DNA of 64,000 nt, taken from positions 60,358,001 to 60,422,000 of the forward strand of contig NC_072893.1 in NCBI RefSeq assembly GCF_027943255.1, given 5' to 3'. The position numbers and the translations under genes were made by a program. Below are positions 33,594-43,770 of the stretch, in pieces. Below the pieces are notes generated by a model. It did not search any database and was not told the origin of the DNA. It saw only the letters and a program-made list of their open reading frames with translations. Position 1 is the first letter of the stretch. Each line of letters starts with the position of its first letter. This DNA is from Anastrepha obliqua. Its lineage: Eukaryota > Arthropoda > Insecta > Diptera > Tephritidae.

Positions 33594-33614
33594 GCTGAGT
33601 CTATTAAAATGCAT
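30516..33614 (-). CDS. LINE ORF2: endonuclease (partial), reverse transcriptase, RNase H
   Basis: The 1,032-codon frame encodes an endonuclease C-terminal half (GGDVNAHHSVWG at residues 17-28, SDH at 93-95), then a reverse transcriptase (FLDIEGAF at 458-465, GTPQGGVLSPLLW at 515-527, AYADDVAIVI at 547-556, YLGLTLDRKLSW at 623-634). An RNase H follows with YTDGSK (811-816), QAEILA (846-851), IYSDSQAAL (871-879) and WVPGHSNIIGNCKADELA (912-929), all carrying the expected acidic residues. The first ATG lies in the flanking target DNA just upstream of the truncation point, so the annotated start is fortuitous. The C-terminal CCHC zinc knuckle (CRSC...EHLLCGC) is in another frame beyond about 30545 because of a frameshift. 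The enzyme would nick, reverse transcribe and degrade template RNA at the target, but without its 5' half this copy cannot mobilise itself. The domain set and the GHC.IGRHA.RLG motif point to the R1/LOA group; exact clade unproven. Confidence 0.9.
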   Translation of the reverse strand: MHFNRLSETSKSRLILGGDVNAHHSVWGSSDINERGELLFNYILCTKLLLCNRGNDPTFIIRNRQEVLDITLVSDCLIDKVVQWRVLEKHSFSDHRYIELILEKEIPQPTSFRNYRKTNWQMYNYELERNLPEIPPYYPENEEELDKLVNLFTGTCCKALNKSCPLVRHKGKTKPPWWSSELSLHKSVCRTLFNKAKYSNSEDDWNFYYEQLKVYKKELRKAKRSSWRSFCEDIETTAEASRLRKVLARSTTSIGFLQKPDNGWTTSTKESLSLLLDTHFPGSSEVYNSGPTRTCNPRVSEFQINSDISDIINGTNITWAIGNFKPYKSPGPDGIIPAQLQQPLAHITRWLVTIFKSTLQLNHIPSAWREVKVIFIPKAGRSSHTKPKDFRPISLSSFLLKTLEKLIDSVIRYSVPHSRISKSQHAYCKGKSTETALNSLVTSIESSFEVKDYSLAAFLDIEGAFNNILPKIITNTLSDLRISGTFVNFIEQLLTSRFVNSTLGSSVMRRSVCRGTPQGGVLSPLLWNLAMNKLLLDLEERRIKVVAYADDVAIVIRGKFPDTLCSLMQSTLKYVDTWAKTCGLSLNAAKTELVLFTRKYKIPDCRPLTLNGTLLLVGEKARYLGLTLDRKLSWKLNVQERIKKAATALYSCKRTVGLKWGLAPKIVHWLYTAIVRPIMTYGVLVWWPSLDKKTSIKKLDSIQRAASLSITGALKTTPTSALSVMLHLLPIDLYCRQLAAKTALRLRESSMLKTNKWGHSRILGMFPGIPNTTDFCDSVNTYLDRPYTVHFPSREDWVNGLTNNENVVSIYTDGSKLNDQVGGGVYSETIFANFSFRLPDHCSVFQAEILAISESLLMLNKSVVTVRDIFIYSDSQAALKSLLSSKHSSKTVKECYKLLTTLAQYFSINLLWVPGHSNIIGNCKADELARLGSSLQISQDRLDIPMPLATCKLLIDRYTISAANSNWRQLNTCAISRLAWPEWNMGRTKSLLKLGRRDLRIVVGVLSGHCLIGRHASRLGAPSNTIVEAVKI

Positions 33615-35187
33615 TAATTTTAGAGTATTCTTTTTTTTTTTGTACGGCTAAAAAGATATACCAGGTTTTAGAATAAGTATTTTATTTCATTTTCATTCAT
33701 TTTAAATATTTAAATTTGTTCCACTATGATTTGCATTTATTTTTTATTTTATTTTTTTAAATGTATTTTGTTTTTTTATTAATTGTGTTTTAGAACATTG
33801 ATAGAATTTTATACAAATTTCCCCACGAACAAAAACCGGTACATAGTGTGTATGAATTCCTAACTAAATTACGTGTAAATTACTATTAATTTAAATGGTT
33901 GTAACGAAGCTTTAATGACCTTTCATTTTATTTATGGTTTATTCAAACTTTGTTCGTATTAAAGGAACTGCATATGTTCCAAAGCAAAACTCTAAAATTT
34001 TATTTAATAAAATAACAGCGCTCTTGGTATAAAGCTGAGTTACGCGGTTACAAAACCACTTACTAACAACAAGAACAAAGCTAAATGCTGACGCTGACAG
34101 TAGCTAGCAGCTTGTTCAGGAAAACTTTCATGTCATTAATAAAATTATCACTACGGCACACACCAATTAAGCAACCTGCCAACGTATCCAACATTTAACA
34201 CCCTCTGCCAACGTCAGTCAAATCCCTTGCAAGCACCACAAACATCCCTCCCTCTCACACCCAGGGACGAAAGTAACATTAGCAAAATAAATAAATGGAT
34301 ATGAAGCTAGTATATAAATGTACTACATACATATGTATATGTCCGTAAATATGTATGTGTGTAAAGGTTTATATATATTCGAATATAAATACATATGTAT
34401 AGGCCACTACTATGGCTACACCAATAAGTCTGCAACTGTGTACGTAATCGTAGGCTTGAAACTGGGTGGTAAAGGTTTTTTAGGGCCAGTCGAAATATTC
34501 GACTCCTAGTAGCAAAAGAGAATCAAGCAGTCCTTGGATAGTAAAGTATGAAACATCTACCGACTCGTACCTATGTTTATTTTTTATTCCTGTTTACATC
34601 GTTGACAAAATCATATGTATACGTGGATAGAATTCTCATGTACAAAAAGGAAAAGCCAAATACAATAAAAATATAGCAAATCAAGAACTTACGAGTACAT
34701 AAATGGAAAACATACCGCAAAGGAGCATCTACCGCAAAAACGAAAAGGCACAAATGTTCACAGTGGACTTCCAACTGTCAGAAAAAAAAATACATAGGGA
34801 GCTTGACGAGTGGAGAAGTAGAGTAGGAAAGGAATAATCATAAAATGATTCATGTGCCTTTTCCTTAAGCGAGGCGTTTATGTTAACAAATTAAAAGCAA
34901 ATTGGTCGCCACAAAGTCTCCCATGGCGCCCACTTGCCAATGCATATAATCTGGCACCAACACAGGCGTGCTTACACACGCACCCACGTTTACATTAGCA
35001 CATAAAAGCATGTATAGATGTATGAACATTTGTGTATATGTGTATTATAGCTACCCACTAGGAAAAATAGTCAAAGTAAACGCATGTAAAGCAAGCTTAT
35101 TACCAAATGGACGAATTACCAAAGAGAAATATACGATGACAGGCAATAATAGGAAAAAGAATAACTTTAAATATTTATACTCGTATA
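33615..35187. other. AT-rich spacer, no gene
   Basis: No coding region supported. TACATACATATGTATATG-type microsatellites near 34322-34400 generate spurious frames. Confidence 0.45.
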
Positions 35188-35831
35188 CACTCAAACTTCT
35201 ATAAATCGAATCATCATTATTGAATTGGAATTTTTGACTTATGGAAACTTCGAGTTATAAAATATGATTTTTTTTAAGAAACTATAGTTAAGTAATATAC
35301 ATTTTGAATAATGAGCACATTTATTAATTGTGTAAACTAAATTCATTCTACCTTCACTTGTAAAAGTTACAATGGATTAAAATAATCAGAAATTGGTGAC
35401 TGAAAACCTACTTTCCTGTTGGAGTTTTCTGTGAAAAGAGATTCTAATTTGTTCAAGGTCTTATAGCGATCGTCAGTGGCACTGTCATTCGTTTGCAAAT
35501 ATAAACTTGGCTGGTGAATAATTTTCTGAAAATTGAAAACTGAACTGAAAACAGAAACTGAAACTTAATTGACACCAAACCCTCTTCATCCTCAAAATAA
35601 GAGTTTTACTAAAACAAAAAAAAAAAAAAAAAAAAAAAAAAAACATAGTTTGTAATCTGGCTACATAATTCAACTTAAGAAGAATGTGGCGAAATTCGTA
35701 TTCAAACTATGGAGAAATTTGAGTAACGAGAGAAAGATTAATTGTATTTTGCTCTCTAAACGCTATTGTCACTCTATTTAGTTCGAGTTACACAATATTA
35801 GAGAAGAGAGAATATTATAGAAGTTTGACTG
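35188..35831 (-). mobile_element. pogo/Tigger-like element, internally deleted, with TIRs
   Basis: The left end CACTCAAACTTCTATAAATC and the inverted right end CAGTCAAACTTCTATAATAT match in 16 of the first 17 positions, with TA at 35186-35187 and 35832-35833. The 644-bp element keeps only the last part of its transposase (35367-35492). A poly-A run of about 33 lies at 35611-35643. CA(G/C)TCAAAC-type ends with a TA target fit the pogo branch of Tc1/mariner. Confidence 0.78.
35367..35492 (-). pseudogene. C-terminal tail of a pogo-like (CENP-B/jerky type) transposase
   Basis: The minus-strand frame reads DSATDDRYKTLNKLESLFTE, then NSNRKVGFQSPISDYFNPL and stop. L.KLE.FF......QT.I.DYF is the usual extreme C-terminus of Tigger/pogo transposases. 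The DNA-binding and DDE domains are absent. Confidence 0.55.
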
Positions 35832-35867
35832 TACGAATATACCTGTAATAGACGCCTACCTCCTTTA

Positions 35868-36055
35868 GTGGGTGTTTGGTCGAGCTGCTCCTCCAATTTT
35901 GTGGTGAGTCTCTTGATTTTGTTCAACAAATGTTCCCACAGATGATTTTTTTGAGAAGTTTTTTCATGGCAGAAATACAATCGGAGATTTGTCATTGGCT
36001 AACGAGGAGTGACCGCTTTTAGAAAACACATTTCTATAATTTCGGTGTTTCGTGC
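35868..36055 (-). mobile_element. tRNA-derived SINE copy without head
   Basis: Minus-strand core from GGGTGTTTGGTCGAGCTGC to TTCGGTGTTTCGTGC. The A and B boxes are missing after 36055, and the block around CAAGCCGACTCC is deleted. It sits between the pogo-like element and a LINE fragment. Confidence 0.78.
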
Positions 36056-36088
36056 TCATATGCTCATATAATTCAGTTTCATAATAAA

Positions 36089-36910
36089 TTGTTACTTAAT
36101 TCTATAGATTCAGCGCTGCTGGAGTGTTTATTTAGCTCAGACTACATGACTCCGCGCTTTAATTCGGAGAGGAAATTTCATACTACAATTGAAGAGGAGC
36201 GATGGCACAAAGGCATGAGGCCTGGCAGTAGGGCTTTTCATATTTACACAGAAGGCTCAAAGACTTTGGACGAAGTGGGAGCGGGTATTTACTGCTCAGA
36301 AGTACGAATTAGGCAGCGCAGTATTTTCCAAGCTGAAGTTTTTGCTGTTGGTAAAGCCGCGAAACTAGCCTACACAAAAACTGAAAATAATTAATACGAG
36401 TAAAAGTCAATAAAAGCAATAATCTCATATTATATTAAGTCCAAAAAGAAGGCTGCACATCTATTGGGTACCGGGTCACAAAGATCACATAGGATACGAA
36501 ATAGTATTGTAGATGGGATATCTAAAAGTGCTGTTAACCTACTATTTGAACAAGAAAACGATACACAAAAGCCGTTAAATATAATATACAACGAAACTAA
36601 TCTGACCACATGCAAAAGTCATGTAGGTAGAACTAATGACAAAGAACTGACTCAATTCGTACTTACGCTCTCGCGAAAAGGCTGCACAACTATTATAGGT
36701 GCAGAGAGGATATAGAGGAAACTTTGGAGCATATTCTGTGTATTTGCCCGGCATTCTCAAAAATTTTATTTTATTATACCTATACAACCAGCTGGATTGT
36801 TAAGAACCTTTTCCTACCGAGCAAGCAGATCGGCTGGTTCAAGTTCTGCGTCCTTCTACAAGTATGTGCGTACATACCTATACGCGCATACATAGATTAC
36901 CACCAACAAT
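36089..36910 (+). pseudogene. LINE RNase H and zinc-knuckle fragment
   Basis: Translation gives SRAFHIYTEGSKTLDEVGAG, then SIFQAEVFAVGKAAKLA (RNase H with the first catalytic Asp changed to Glu in YTEGSK), then LLGTGSQRSHRIRN (from the W.PGH....GNE loop). After further frameshifts comes CREDIEETLEHILCICPAFS, the CCHC-like terminus. It is closely parallel in domain order to the 30.5-33.6 kb LINE but has many stops. The endonuclease and the RT are absent. Confidence 0.78.
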
Positions 36911-37149
36911 AGTGTAAGCCTACATAAATATAAGAATATAAGTTTACAGTTATATATAGAGAAAAACCGAGCGAGTAGTAAGGTAAGCAATACAAAACAA
37001 GGAGCTTAGGTATTTACCAAAATGTATATAAATAATGAAAAATACTCGTGCATATTGCAACGTACATCGTAAAAATATTTAATATAGTACCGCGAGATGT
37101 AGTTGCGTTTCATTAGTATTCAAATAATATAAAAATATATATATTTAAA

Positions 37150-37610
37150 AAAATATAAACCTTCGGTTTGCAGGTAACATTTCTCTGATCTGGGTTCCAC
37201 GACATAGGAGCATAGAGCGAAATGAAATTACTGATGTGCTTGCCAAGAAGGGAACTGAATTTGTCTCAGAGACCTCCCATCCGGTCATCGGCAACCTTCT
37301 GACTGTTCTTAAATTGGAATTGCACAAATTTTTTCTCAGGAAAGCGCAGAAAAGATGGAGCTCCGTTTCTTCATGTGCTATTTCGAAAACCCTTTGGCCG
37401 CAGTGAAATAGACCGAGGACTCAGAAAGTCCTGGGCACTCCATGGCGTTCAATTTCCAAACTCGTGGCTGTATTTACGGGTCATTGGATGATCGACACAT
37501 ACGCGGGAAGGTTAGGTTTACGATTTAACCCTCATTACAGAAGCTGTGTGGACCTTTCAGAGAAGGAGACTATTGGACACTTTCTCGGTTAATGTGCGCC
37601 AACCTAATTC
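37150..37610 (+). pseudogene. LINE RNase H end and C-terminal region
   Basis: The frame reads NISLIWVPRHRSIERNEITD, then LAKKGTEFVSETSHPVIGN (the last RNase H block, IWVPGH..I.GNE.AD.LA), and downstream TGHWMIDTYAGRLGLRFN and RSCVDLSEKETIGHFLG. Gly-to-Arg in VPGH and in EGNE, plus internal stops, mark decay. Bases 37257-37545 are the parent-like copy of the fragment nested at 28255. Confidence 0.75.
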
Positions 37611-39430
37611 GCATCAACTTTCACATGCGGACATTTTTTGGATATTTTTTCGATATATAAGCCCAAGTCTCCACTCTTTATTTAAAAAAAAATATCATTA
37701 TTTTTAAATTAAACACTGTTCTCCAAAATTTTTAAGTAGACCAACCGTCTAGTGGGAAGCCTTGTGCCTCCTTAATTTTCGAAGAAAAGTTATAAATGTC
37801 ATCCGTAGACGTGGAAATAGCAGAAGCAGTTGGAAAAGAAGTATACAAGAATGCTACTTCGGACAGAGCTTTTCGACAATTAAATCAATTGAATCGCTTT
37901 CTAAGGTAGGCATTGGATTTTGTAATTCGAATATATTATAATATATATAAATCGAATATATATAATTCGAAAATATGCTTAAATGATTTTTGCCCTGTTA
38001 AGCATTGGTATATATACATACATATGTATGCAAATTGAAAAGTCCGAAAAGTTAATCGTTCTAATTTAACATTTACATTTTAAGCAAAATTAAAATATTT
38101 GTTCCGACTTTTGAGCGAATATCCTTTCAGCTAATCAAACGATTCGTTATTTTTTCAATTGACTTAAATCAAATATATAGATATACTTATACAACAGATA
38201 TACATACATAGAATCTAAGATGCGAATTGAAAAAAATTTCAGTAGACACTTCCGAAATGGTTGGTTTTATCTATGGTATAACCATCGTTTGAATTCATTT
38301 CAACGACAACACACATAATCACAAATTTATTCGATTGCACATATGTATGTATGTATGTACGTAAATAAGCGCAATAGCATAAACCACAGCAACAACTGTC
38401 GCCGAGAAACTCCGACGATAAGCGAGCAAACAATCATACCTCCTCTTCCAGTTGAACCACTTTAGCCTGGCTTCTATACCAATGCCGGAAAGCAACAGAG
38501 GCACTTACAGCAACAAATGCACAAATAATAATTTTATGAGCGCAAATTGAAAAATATCGAAAAACTCCGCCCTGCACAACCCCACACACATTCGCAAGCA
38601 ACACTCACGCAAACATACTGGCACAAATGCTCACTCTCCTACGAGTTCATACGCTCAGTTATCGCTGCGCTAAATTGATAAAATCGAAAGAAAAGTGAAA
38701 AAGAATATGTCGAAAATTCCCACTATTTGACCAGTATTTACAAGTTACCATTATGTCATCTCTCTCTAACACGCTAGCAGCGAATATGTTTCTGCAAAGA
38801 TTTGACTGGTGGTGTTAGTGCTCGGAAATGCGGCCATTGTCGTCCATATTGGAAACGACATGAATCATAAGCGCATACAAACAAATGTATGTATAACACG
38901 TATATACATACGTTTTGTTGGCTGCACAGCGAGTTGTTAATGGACAATTAAGGTTGGTTGGGGAGCAGTGAAGTTTTGGAAAGGGATTTTTTAAGGAAAA
39001 CATTATTTGGCAAAGTTGCTTGCTGTATATAGTCTTGAAGTTGGTTGAACCGGCGACAGAGGTCGTAGTGGCAACTTTACCATTGGCATAGACAACAACA
39101 TTGCCTAAGGAATAGAATTAAGCGGTTATTTGATGAATTTCCCACTCACTCGCACCAATAAAGAAACAGCTACGCGCCATAGTGCTACCGTTCTCGCATA
39201 CACTACGCAACAACTAGGAAGCGTTCGTCGCACGTTAATCGACTGATGGCTTTTAGGTGTGGTGTGGTGTAGATAGTGGTTGTTGTGGTGGTGGTAGTTT
39301 GGTGGTAGTAATGGCAACAATCTCGTGCCCATTGTCTCATCGCCTGTTCGCTCATTGATTCGTTAACTTCTTGTTGCTCATTGCTAACGGCCGTTGCTAC
39401 ATCGTTAATCCGTCTGGTTTGGTTTGTTGG
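37611..39430. other. upstream region of the 40-kb exon, no gene
   Basis: Transposon density drops here. The DNA contains TATGTATG microsatellites (38340-38360, 38885-38912) and GTGGTG runs (39265-39310). No coding frame is convincing. It probably holds regulatory DNA for the gene starting near 39.4-40.1 kb; that is inference from position only. Confidence 0.4.
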
Positions 39431-40074
39431 CGTCGAGGTTCGCTCGCTGCACTCAGTTCAAATTGAATTTTCATGGTGAGCGCTCGTTGGTTATTTCCTA
39501 CGTTCGGTTTGTTGCACATTTCGGCCTGTGCTACCGTCGGTGGTTCACTTGTTTTAGTTCAGTTGATTTGAGATTTTCCAAAGCTGTGCCGAAAGAGAGG
39601 AGTAGGATGTGCGCGGTTCGGGCTCCATTGGCAAGCGGTGGTAATTGAGTTGGCCGAGGTCTAAACCGGAATTCACTTCATCGGTTGCGCTGTCTGCCGA
39701 ACGCGTTGCGTGCGATTGCAATTATTTTTATTAACACCGCCACAAAATTGAATCTTAATTGATTGGCATAATAAGCTAACAATAACAAAAACACTAACAA
39801 TATGAAATATTTATAATGAAATTGTCTACATATACGCAAGGAGCGGCAACGACAATACGACTGTGAATACACACATGCATACATATACATATAAATCGAT
39901 GTTTGTGAGTTTTGTGCATTTAATGTTTAAATTGGAGTGGCTAAAAATAGTTTGTGAGAATTTTGTGCGAATTCTATGTGGACTTTTCCAACATATTTCG
40001 CGCCAGCAGCTGCAGCAATTTTTGTACCGTGCTGCAATATATACAAACGCTCATCATCAGTGCGCTAGTTCAGA
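39431..40074 (+). promoter_or_regulatory. putative promoter and 5' untranslated region
   Basis: This stretch precedes the exon at 40075 and lacks repeats. TCAGTT initiator-like motifs occur near 39447 and 39562, but no convincing TATA box or downstream element was matched, so the transcription start is unknown. An in-frame TAG at 40066-40068 closes the coding frame upstream of the ATG. Several short upstream ATGs (for example at 39954) would make upstream open frames if they are in the transcript. Confidence 0.3.
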
Positions 40075-40660
40075 ATGGTTTTAGAGCAACAATTGCAGCA
40101 ACAACACCAACAACAAAACTTGCAGGTACAGCGTTTATCAACGCAAGCACGTTTAAGTCCGACGGCTGATACCGTCAGCGGCTCCGATAGCGTTGGGGTC
40201 AGTAGTGGTATTGTTTCCTCGTGTCCCGGAACAATTGTCCGTTCGACAGGTGCCTCAGCTACAATGCCGCCGGAAGGTTTGCATCCAACAGCTGCATTGC
40301 AGTTGTACGCTGCTGCAGCCCAACTAGCACCGGGTGGAGTGCGCGTTCCGCCTTGGGGACCGTTTCTACAATTCGGTGTGCCGGGCGTTTTTGCCGGCGG
40401 TCCATTTTTGGGTCGTCCACGTTTCGAGGCTAATTCGCAAAATGCTGCTGCTGCCGCCGCAGCCTCGCAAATGGCAGTCAATGCAAGTAATGCCTTCGCT
40501 AATTTAACTGGCCTAAGTGTGGCGATGCGAAATGTGTCAGCCGTGCAAACGACTGCGGCCGCGGCTGTGGCTACAGTGGCCATTCAACATCGATTAATGA
40601 TTGGAAATCGACAAAATTTAGCGGCGGGCCCACCAAGTGAAGGATCGAATGAGGATGGAG
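40075..40660 (+). CDS. first coding exon of an unidentified host gene (Gln/Ala-rich N-terminus)
   Basis: ATG at 40075 follows CAGA, and an in-frame TAG lies three codons earlier, which supports this start. The 195 codons encode a Gln-rich start (Q5-Q14), a Ser/Thr/Gly-rich linker (20-62), a hydrophobic and Pro/Gly/aromatic segment containing LHPTAALQLYAAAAQL and WGPFLQFGVPGVF (69-116), an Ala run (124-130), and an Ala/Val-rich part (158-170), ending in PPSEGSNEDG. No DNA-binding or enzymatic domain is included. GAG/GTGAGT at 40660/40661 is a strong donor with phase 1, so the domain is expected in a later exon. Such compositions are common in N-terminal regions of insect developmental transcription factors, homeodomain proteins among them, but no diagnostic motif (no eh1 motif) allows naming. 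Codon third positions are more GC-rich than flanking DNA, unlike the transposon frames. Confidence 0.72.
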
Positions 40661-40666
40661 GTGAGT
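40661..40666 (+). other. splice donor site
   Basis: GTGAGT directly after ...GATGGAG. The frame continues only about 55 codons past it, into low-complexity hydrophobic sequence before a stop, which fits an exon ending here. Confidence 0.65.
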
Positions 40667-40929
40667 TAGACTCGGCCTTGAACATTTGTTTTGTTTATAG
40701 GCTTTTAATATATCGATTATGCACTACGTGTGAAAAGTATATCAGAGCCAGTTATTTAAACTGTGTTTCCCAGAAGCCATTTGTGTTGCCTCAACTATTG
40801 CTGCTTTTGAAAATTTTTTTCTGTTTCTAATTTTTCCACATTTACAACAGTTATCATTTCGTCGTCGTTCATATTATATTTTCGCACAAGTAAATAGCGA
40901 AAATAAGAGATATGAAAAAACCTGTAGTC

Positions 40930-41465
40930 GAAAAAATTCGGAAAATACTAGTTTCAGTACATAAAATAAAGATTTTTAATATAACATTTTTTATAAAGTG
41001 TTCTGAAAAAACAAAATGCAGATATTTTTAAAATAAGTTATGAATATGTTTCATCTAAAAATATTAAGAAAAATTATAGAAATATCTTTGTTTTGCTGCC
41101 AGCCATGCAACTTTTCCGAAAAACTATTCTTGGAGAGGATTTTTTAAAGGTTTTGGATTTTATATTAGAAAGCAAATATGCGCCTGCATATATTTTGCCT
41201 TTGTTTAAGGTTAACTTAAATGCTTCCTTATAAACATAAAAACACATAAAATTTGGAAAATACTATTTTTAGCACCTAAAATAAAAAATGTTTGCGTTTT
41301 AATATTTTTTATAAAGTGTTGTGAAAAACAAGATTTTTATACCTATTTGATGCAGGTTTTTTTTTTAACTTTTCCGAAAAACTATACTTGAAGAGGATTT
41401 TTTAAAGTGTTTTTAACTTTAAAAAGCAAATGTGCGTCTGCATATTTTTTGCCTTTGGTTCTTAG
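40930..41465. repeat. imperfect direct duplication within the presumed intron
   Basis: 40935-41215 and 41255-41465 repeat the same order of blocks: GGAAAATACTA...AGTAC/GCACATAAAATAAA, ATTTTTTATAAAGTGTT, TGAAAAACA, CTTTTCCGAAAAACTAT, GAGAGGATTTTTTAAAG, AAAGCAAAT.TGCG.CTGCATAT and TTTGCCTTTG. The second copy is shorter by about 70 bp. Confidence 0.7.
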
Positions 41466-42549
41466 GTTAGCATAAAAACTTATATATCAAGAGCATCCAT
41501 AAAACTTTTGCTAAGATAAGATTTATTGAAGAGCTCAAACAGCATTCAAGCGGACTGTTGTAAGTGTATTTTAAATACTATTCATATGAGACGAGAAACA
41601 AAACAAATATGTATATAAAAAAATATGAAAAGCAAATCAATACATTTTTTCTATAACAGAAAAATTAATAATATTTATAATTACATGTCAAGTAGGAAAA
41701 AATTACGTTCACCAACAAACAACTTCAAAAACTTATATGCAAAATCATGCTGCACATGGTCTACAATGGCAAAGTTTTGTGACCCACCGCAGGGCCATAC
41801 GGCTGCGAATATGCTAAACATTTAAATACAGGATGTGTTATGTAAATAATAATGTTTATTTAAAACACAAAAACCTATTAATGTTTTAAGTGGTTGGCAG
41901 ACCCGAGATTTCGAGGTACATTTTTAATCTTTTATCGAATAAATTTAGTAAAAAAATCATGAATTATTAAAATAGGTGTATGTATATGAGTTATGCTCGT
42001 TTTCGTTTCTATCCACACCTCAAAGAATCTTTTACTGTCGGTGCCATCTTTCATGTGAGGGATCAGATAATTGAAGGAGCACAAAACTAAGCTTTGGAAA
42101 TTTGGGGAATTTTACAGCGGGACAATCAAATGGATCAGAATACACAGTGTTTACATAGTTTTCCAAAGTAATACTCCCAACTATTTTTTTACATGGTAGA
42201 TAAGTTCCTTAGAAAAGTGAGCAAAAAAATCGCAAAAAAAAAACAAATTTTAAACAGTAAATTTGGGGATATGTTCCATAGTCTCAAAAATCGTATTAGA
42301 TGAAAAAACTCTACATTTTTTTCAAAAAAAAGCTGTGCAAAAGAAGTATTGCATAAGTTTTTATAAAACAAAAACAATTCATTTTTTTATTTTATTAAAA
42401 AAAAAATGTAATCCATAAGTGCAAAACATACAAAAATTCAAATTGAATTAGGAAGAAAATTAACTGGAAACTATTCATCACTACTTGATAGCAAACGTGC
42501 ACGTTTATTACGGACTAGACCAAAAATGCTATCATCAGTATATAACACA
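41466..42549. other. AT-rich intronic spacer, no gene
   Basis: No feature identified. The frame at 41625-41825 is short, AT-driven and without a domain. Confidence 0.4.
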
Positions 42550-43398
42550 TGGGCTGAAAAGTCCCGGGCCTAACACATAGATGGCACTACTTTCATTGCA
42601 TTCACCTCTTTTTCAGTTAGTACTAACCATAAAAATACAGCTGCTGAAATTTCAAATTATTATAATATTCGCGAGTTATTGTGGTAAGAGTGACGCTATT
42701 TTTATTATTTTCAAAACAATGGATCAAAAAGAATTTTTCGTTTTAATTTTATACTGCTTCTTGATGGGGAAAAATACCGTTCAAGTGAAGCAATGGCTTC
42801 AAAAGTATTATGAGGACTCCGTTTCATCAGAAACAACAATACTACGATGGTTTGCTTACTTAAAATGTGGTCGTAGAGACACCTACGATGGACAACGCAG
42901 TCGACGTCCAAATGAGCCGTTGACGCCAGAAAACGTAAAAAAAAAAATCCACAAAATCGGTTTGAATGATCGAAAAGTGAAGTTGCATGAGTTAGCTGAC
43001 ATCGTAAAGATATCAAACGAACGTTTTCGCTTTATATTGCATGAGCATTTGACTATGAGAAAGCTCTATTCAAAGCGGAGCCCGCGTTTGTTCATCATTT
43101 TGTTTCATCAAGACGTACCGTGTCACAAGTCAATCAAAACAATGACAAAACTACATATATGAGTTGAACTTTGAATTGCTCCCACATCTACCGTATTTAC
43201 CACATTTTGGCTCCCAGCGACTACTGGCTGTTCGCAGGCCCAAAAAAAGGTTGCCGTTAAGAATTTTGCTCGAAGGAAGAGGTTATCGCTGAAACTGAGG
43301 CCTATTTTGAGACAAAAGATAAAATTACGTTGATGAGAAAAGCAAATTATAAACAAAAAAACATGTTTTCTTTGTTCGGCCAGGGACTTTTCAGCCCA
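42550..43398 (+). mobile_element. irritans-type mariner, internally deleted
   Basis: TIRs: TGGGCTGAAAAGTCCCGGGC at 42550 and its inverse ending CTTTTCAGCCCA at 43398. The reading frame starts at 42720 (MDQKEFFVLILYCFLMGKNT) and continues through VKQWLQKYYEDSVSSETTIL, RLRRPNEPL-like residues and NDRKVKLHELADIVKISNER to about 43090. It then jumps to FHQDVPCHKSIKTMTKLH (second catalytic region, normally HQDNAPCHKS), PATTGCS in place of APSDYWLF, and a frameshifted tail. About 450 bp that should carry the first Asp are missing, which gives 849 bp against about 1.3 kb. Confidence 0.88.
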
Positions 43399-43548
43399 GG
43401 TGATGTATCAGATTATATCTATGTCAGATATGGCCAGCCCATCTGTCGGGCTTTATTCAAATTATTAACGGCTTCTGTTCGGTTTTTCGTTGTAACAAAG
43501 TCTGTTATTAGTAACTGTTTTTTTGCTTTCTCGATTTGTTTATATGAT
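43399..43548. other. short spacer between mariner and MITE
   Basis: No feature recognised. Confidence 0.4.
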
Positions 43549-43770
43549 ACAAGGTGGCACCAAATTAATCACCCTATCGGAAAACTTATAATTTTGTGTC
43601 GTACCTCAATCATTTGAAACTTGTGCACTAGACAGCTGCAGTATACAAAAAACAAGCAATGGAGCGCGTAAAGGTCAAATAAATGTTTCGATCACTCAAA
43701 CTTATTTTTTTTATTCAGTAAAAAAATTATTCAAAAGCAAAATTGGATGATTGATTTTGCCCCACAGTTT
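43549..43770 (+). mobile_element. MITE copy 2
   Basis: The left end ACAAGGTGGCACCAAATTAA with TCACCCTATCGG and the right end GATGATTGATTTTGCCCCAC are inverted repeats. The body contains CAGCTGCAGTATACAAAAAA, CAAGCAATGGAGCGCGTAAA and ATCACTCAAA blocks. It lies 150 bp from the mariner end. Confidence 0.82.

Noticed and set aside
35611..35643. Poly-A run as the tail of a processed gene copy
   Set aside because: It lies inside the pogo-like element with clear TIRs on both sides and no coding sequence precedes it.
40065..40583. 172-residue Ala/Cys-rich frame on the minus strand
   Set aside because: It is the antisense of the exon at 40075; its composition (Ala and Cys runs) is the complement of Gln and Ala codons and it has no splice or domain support.
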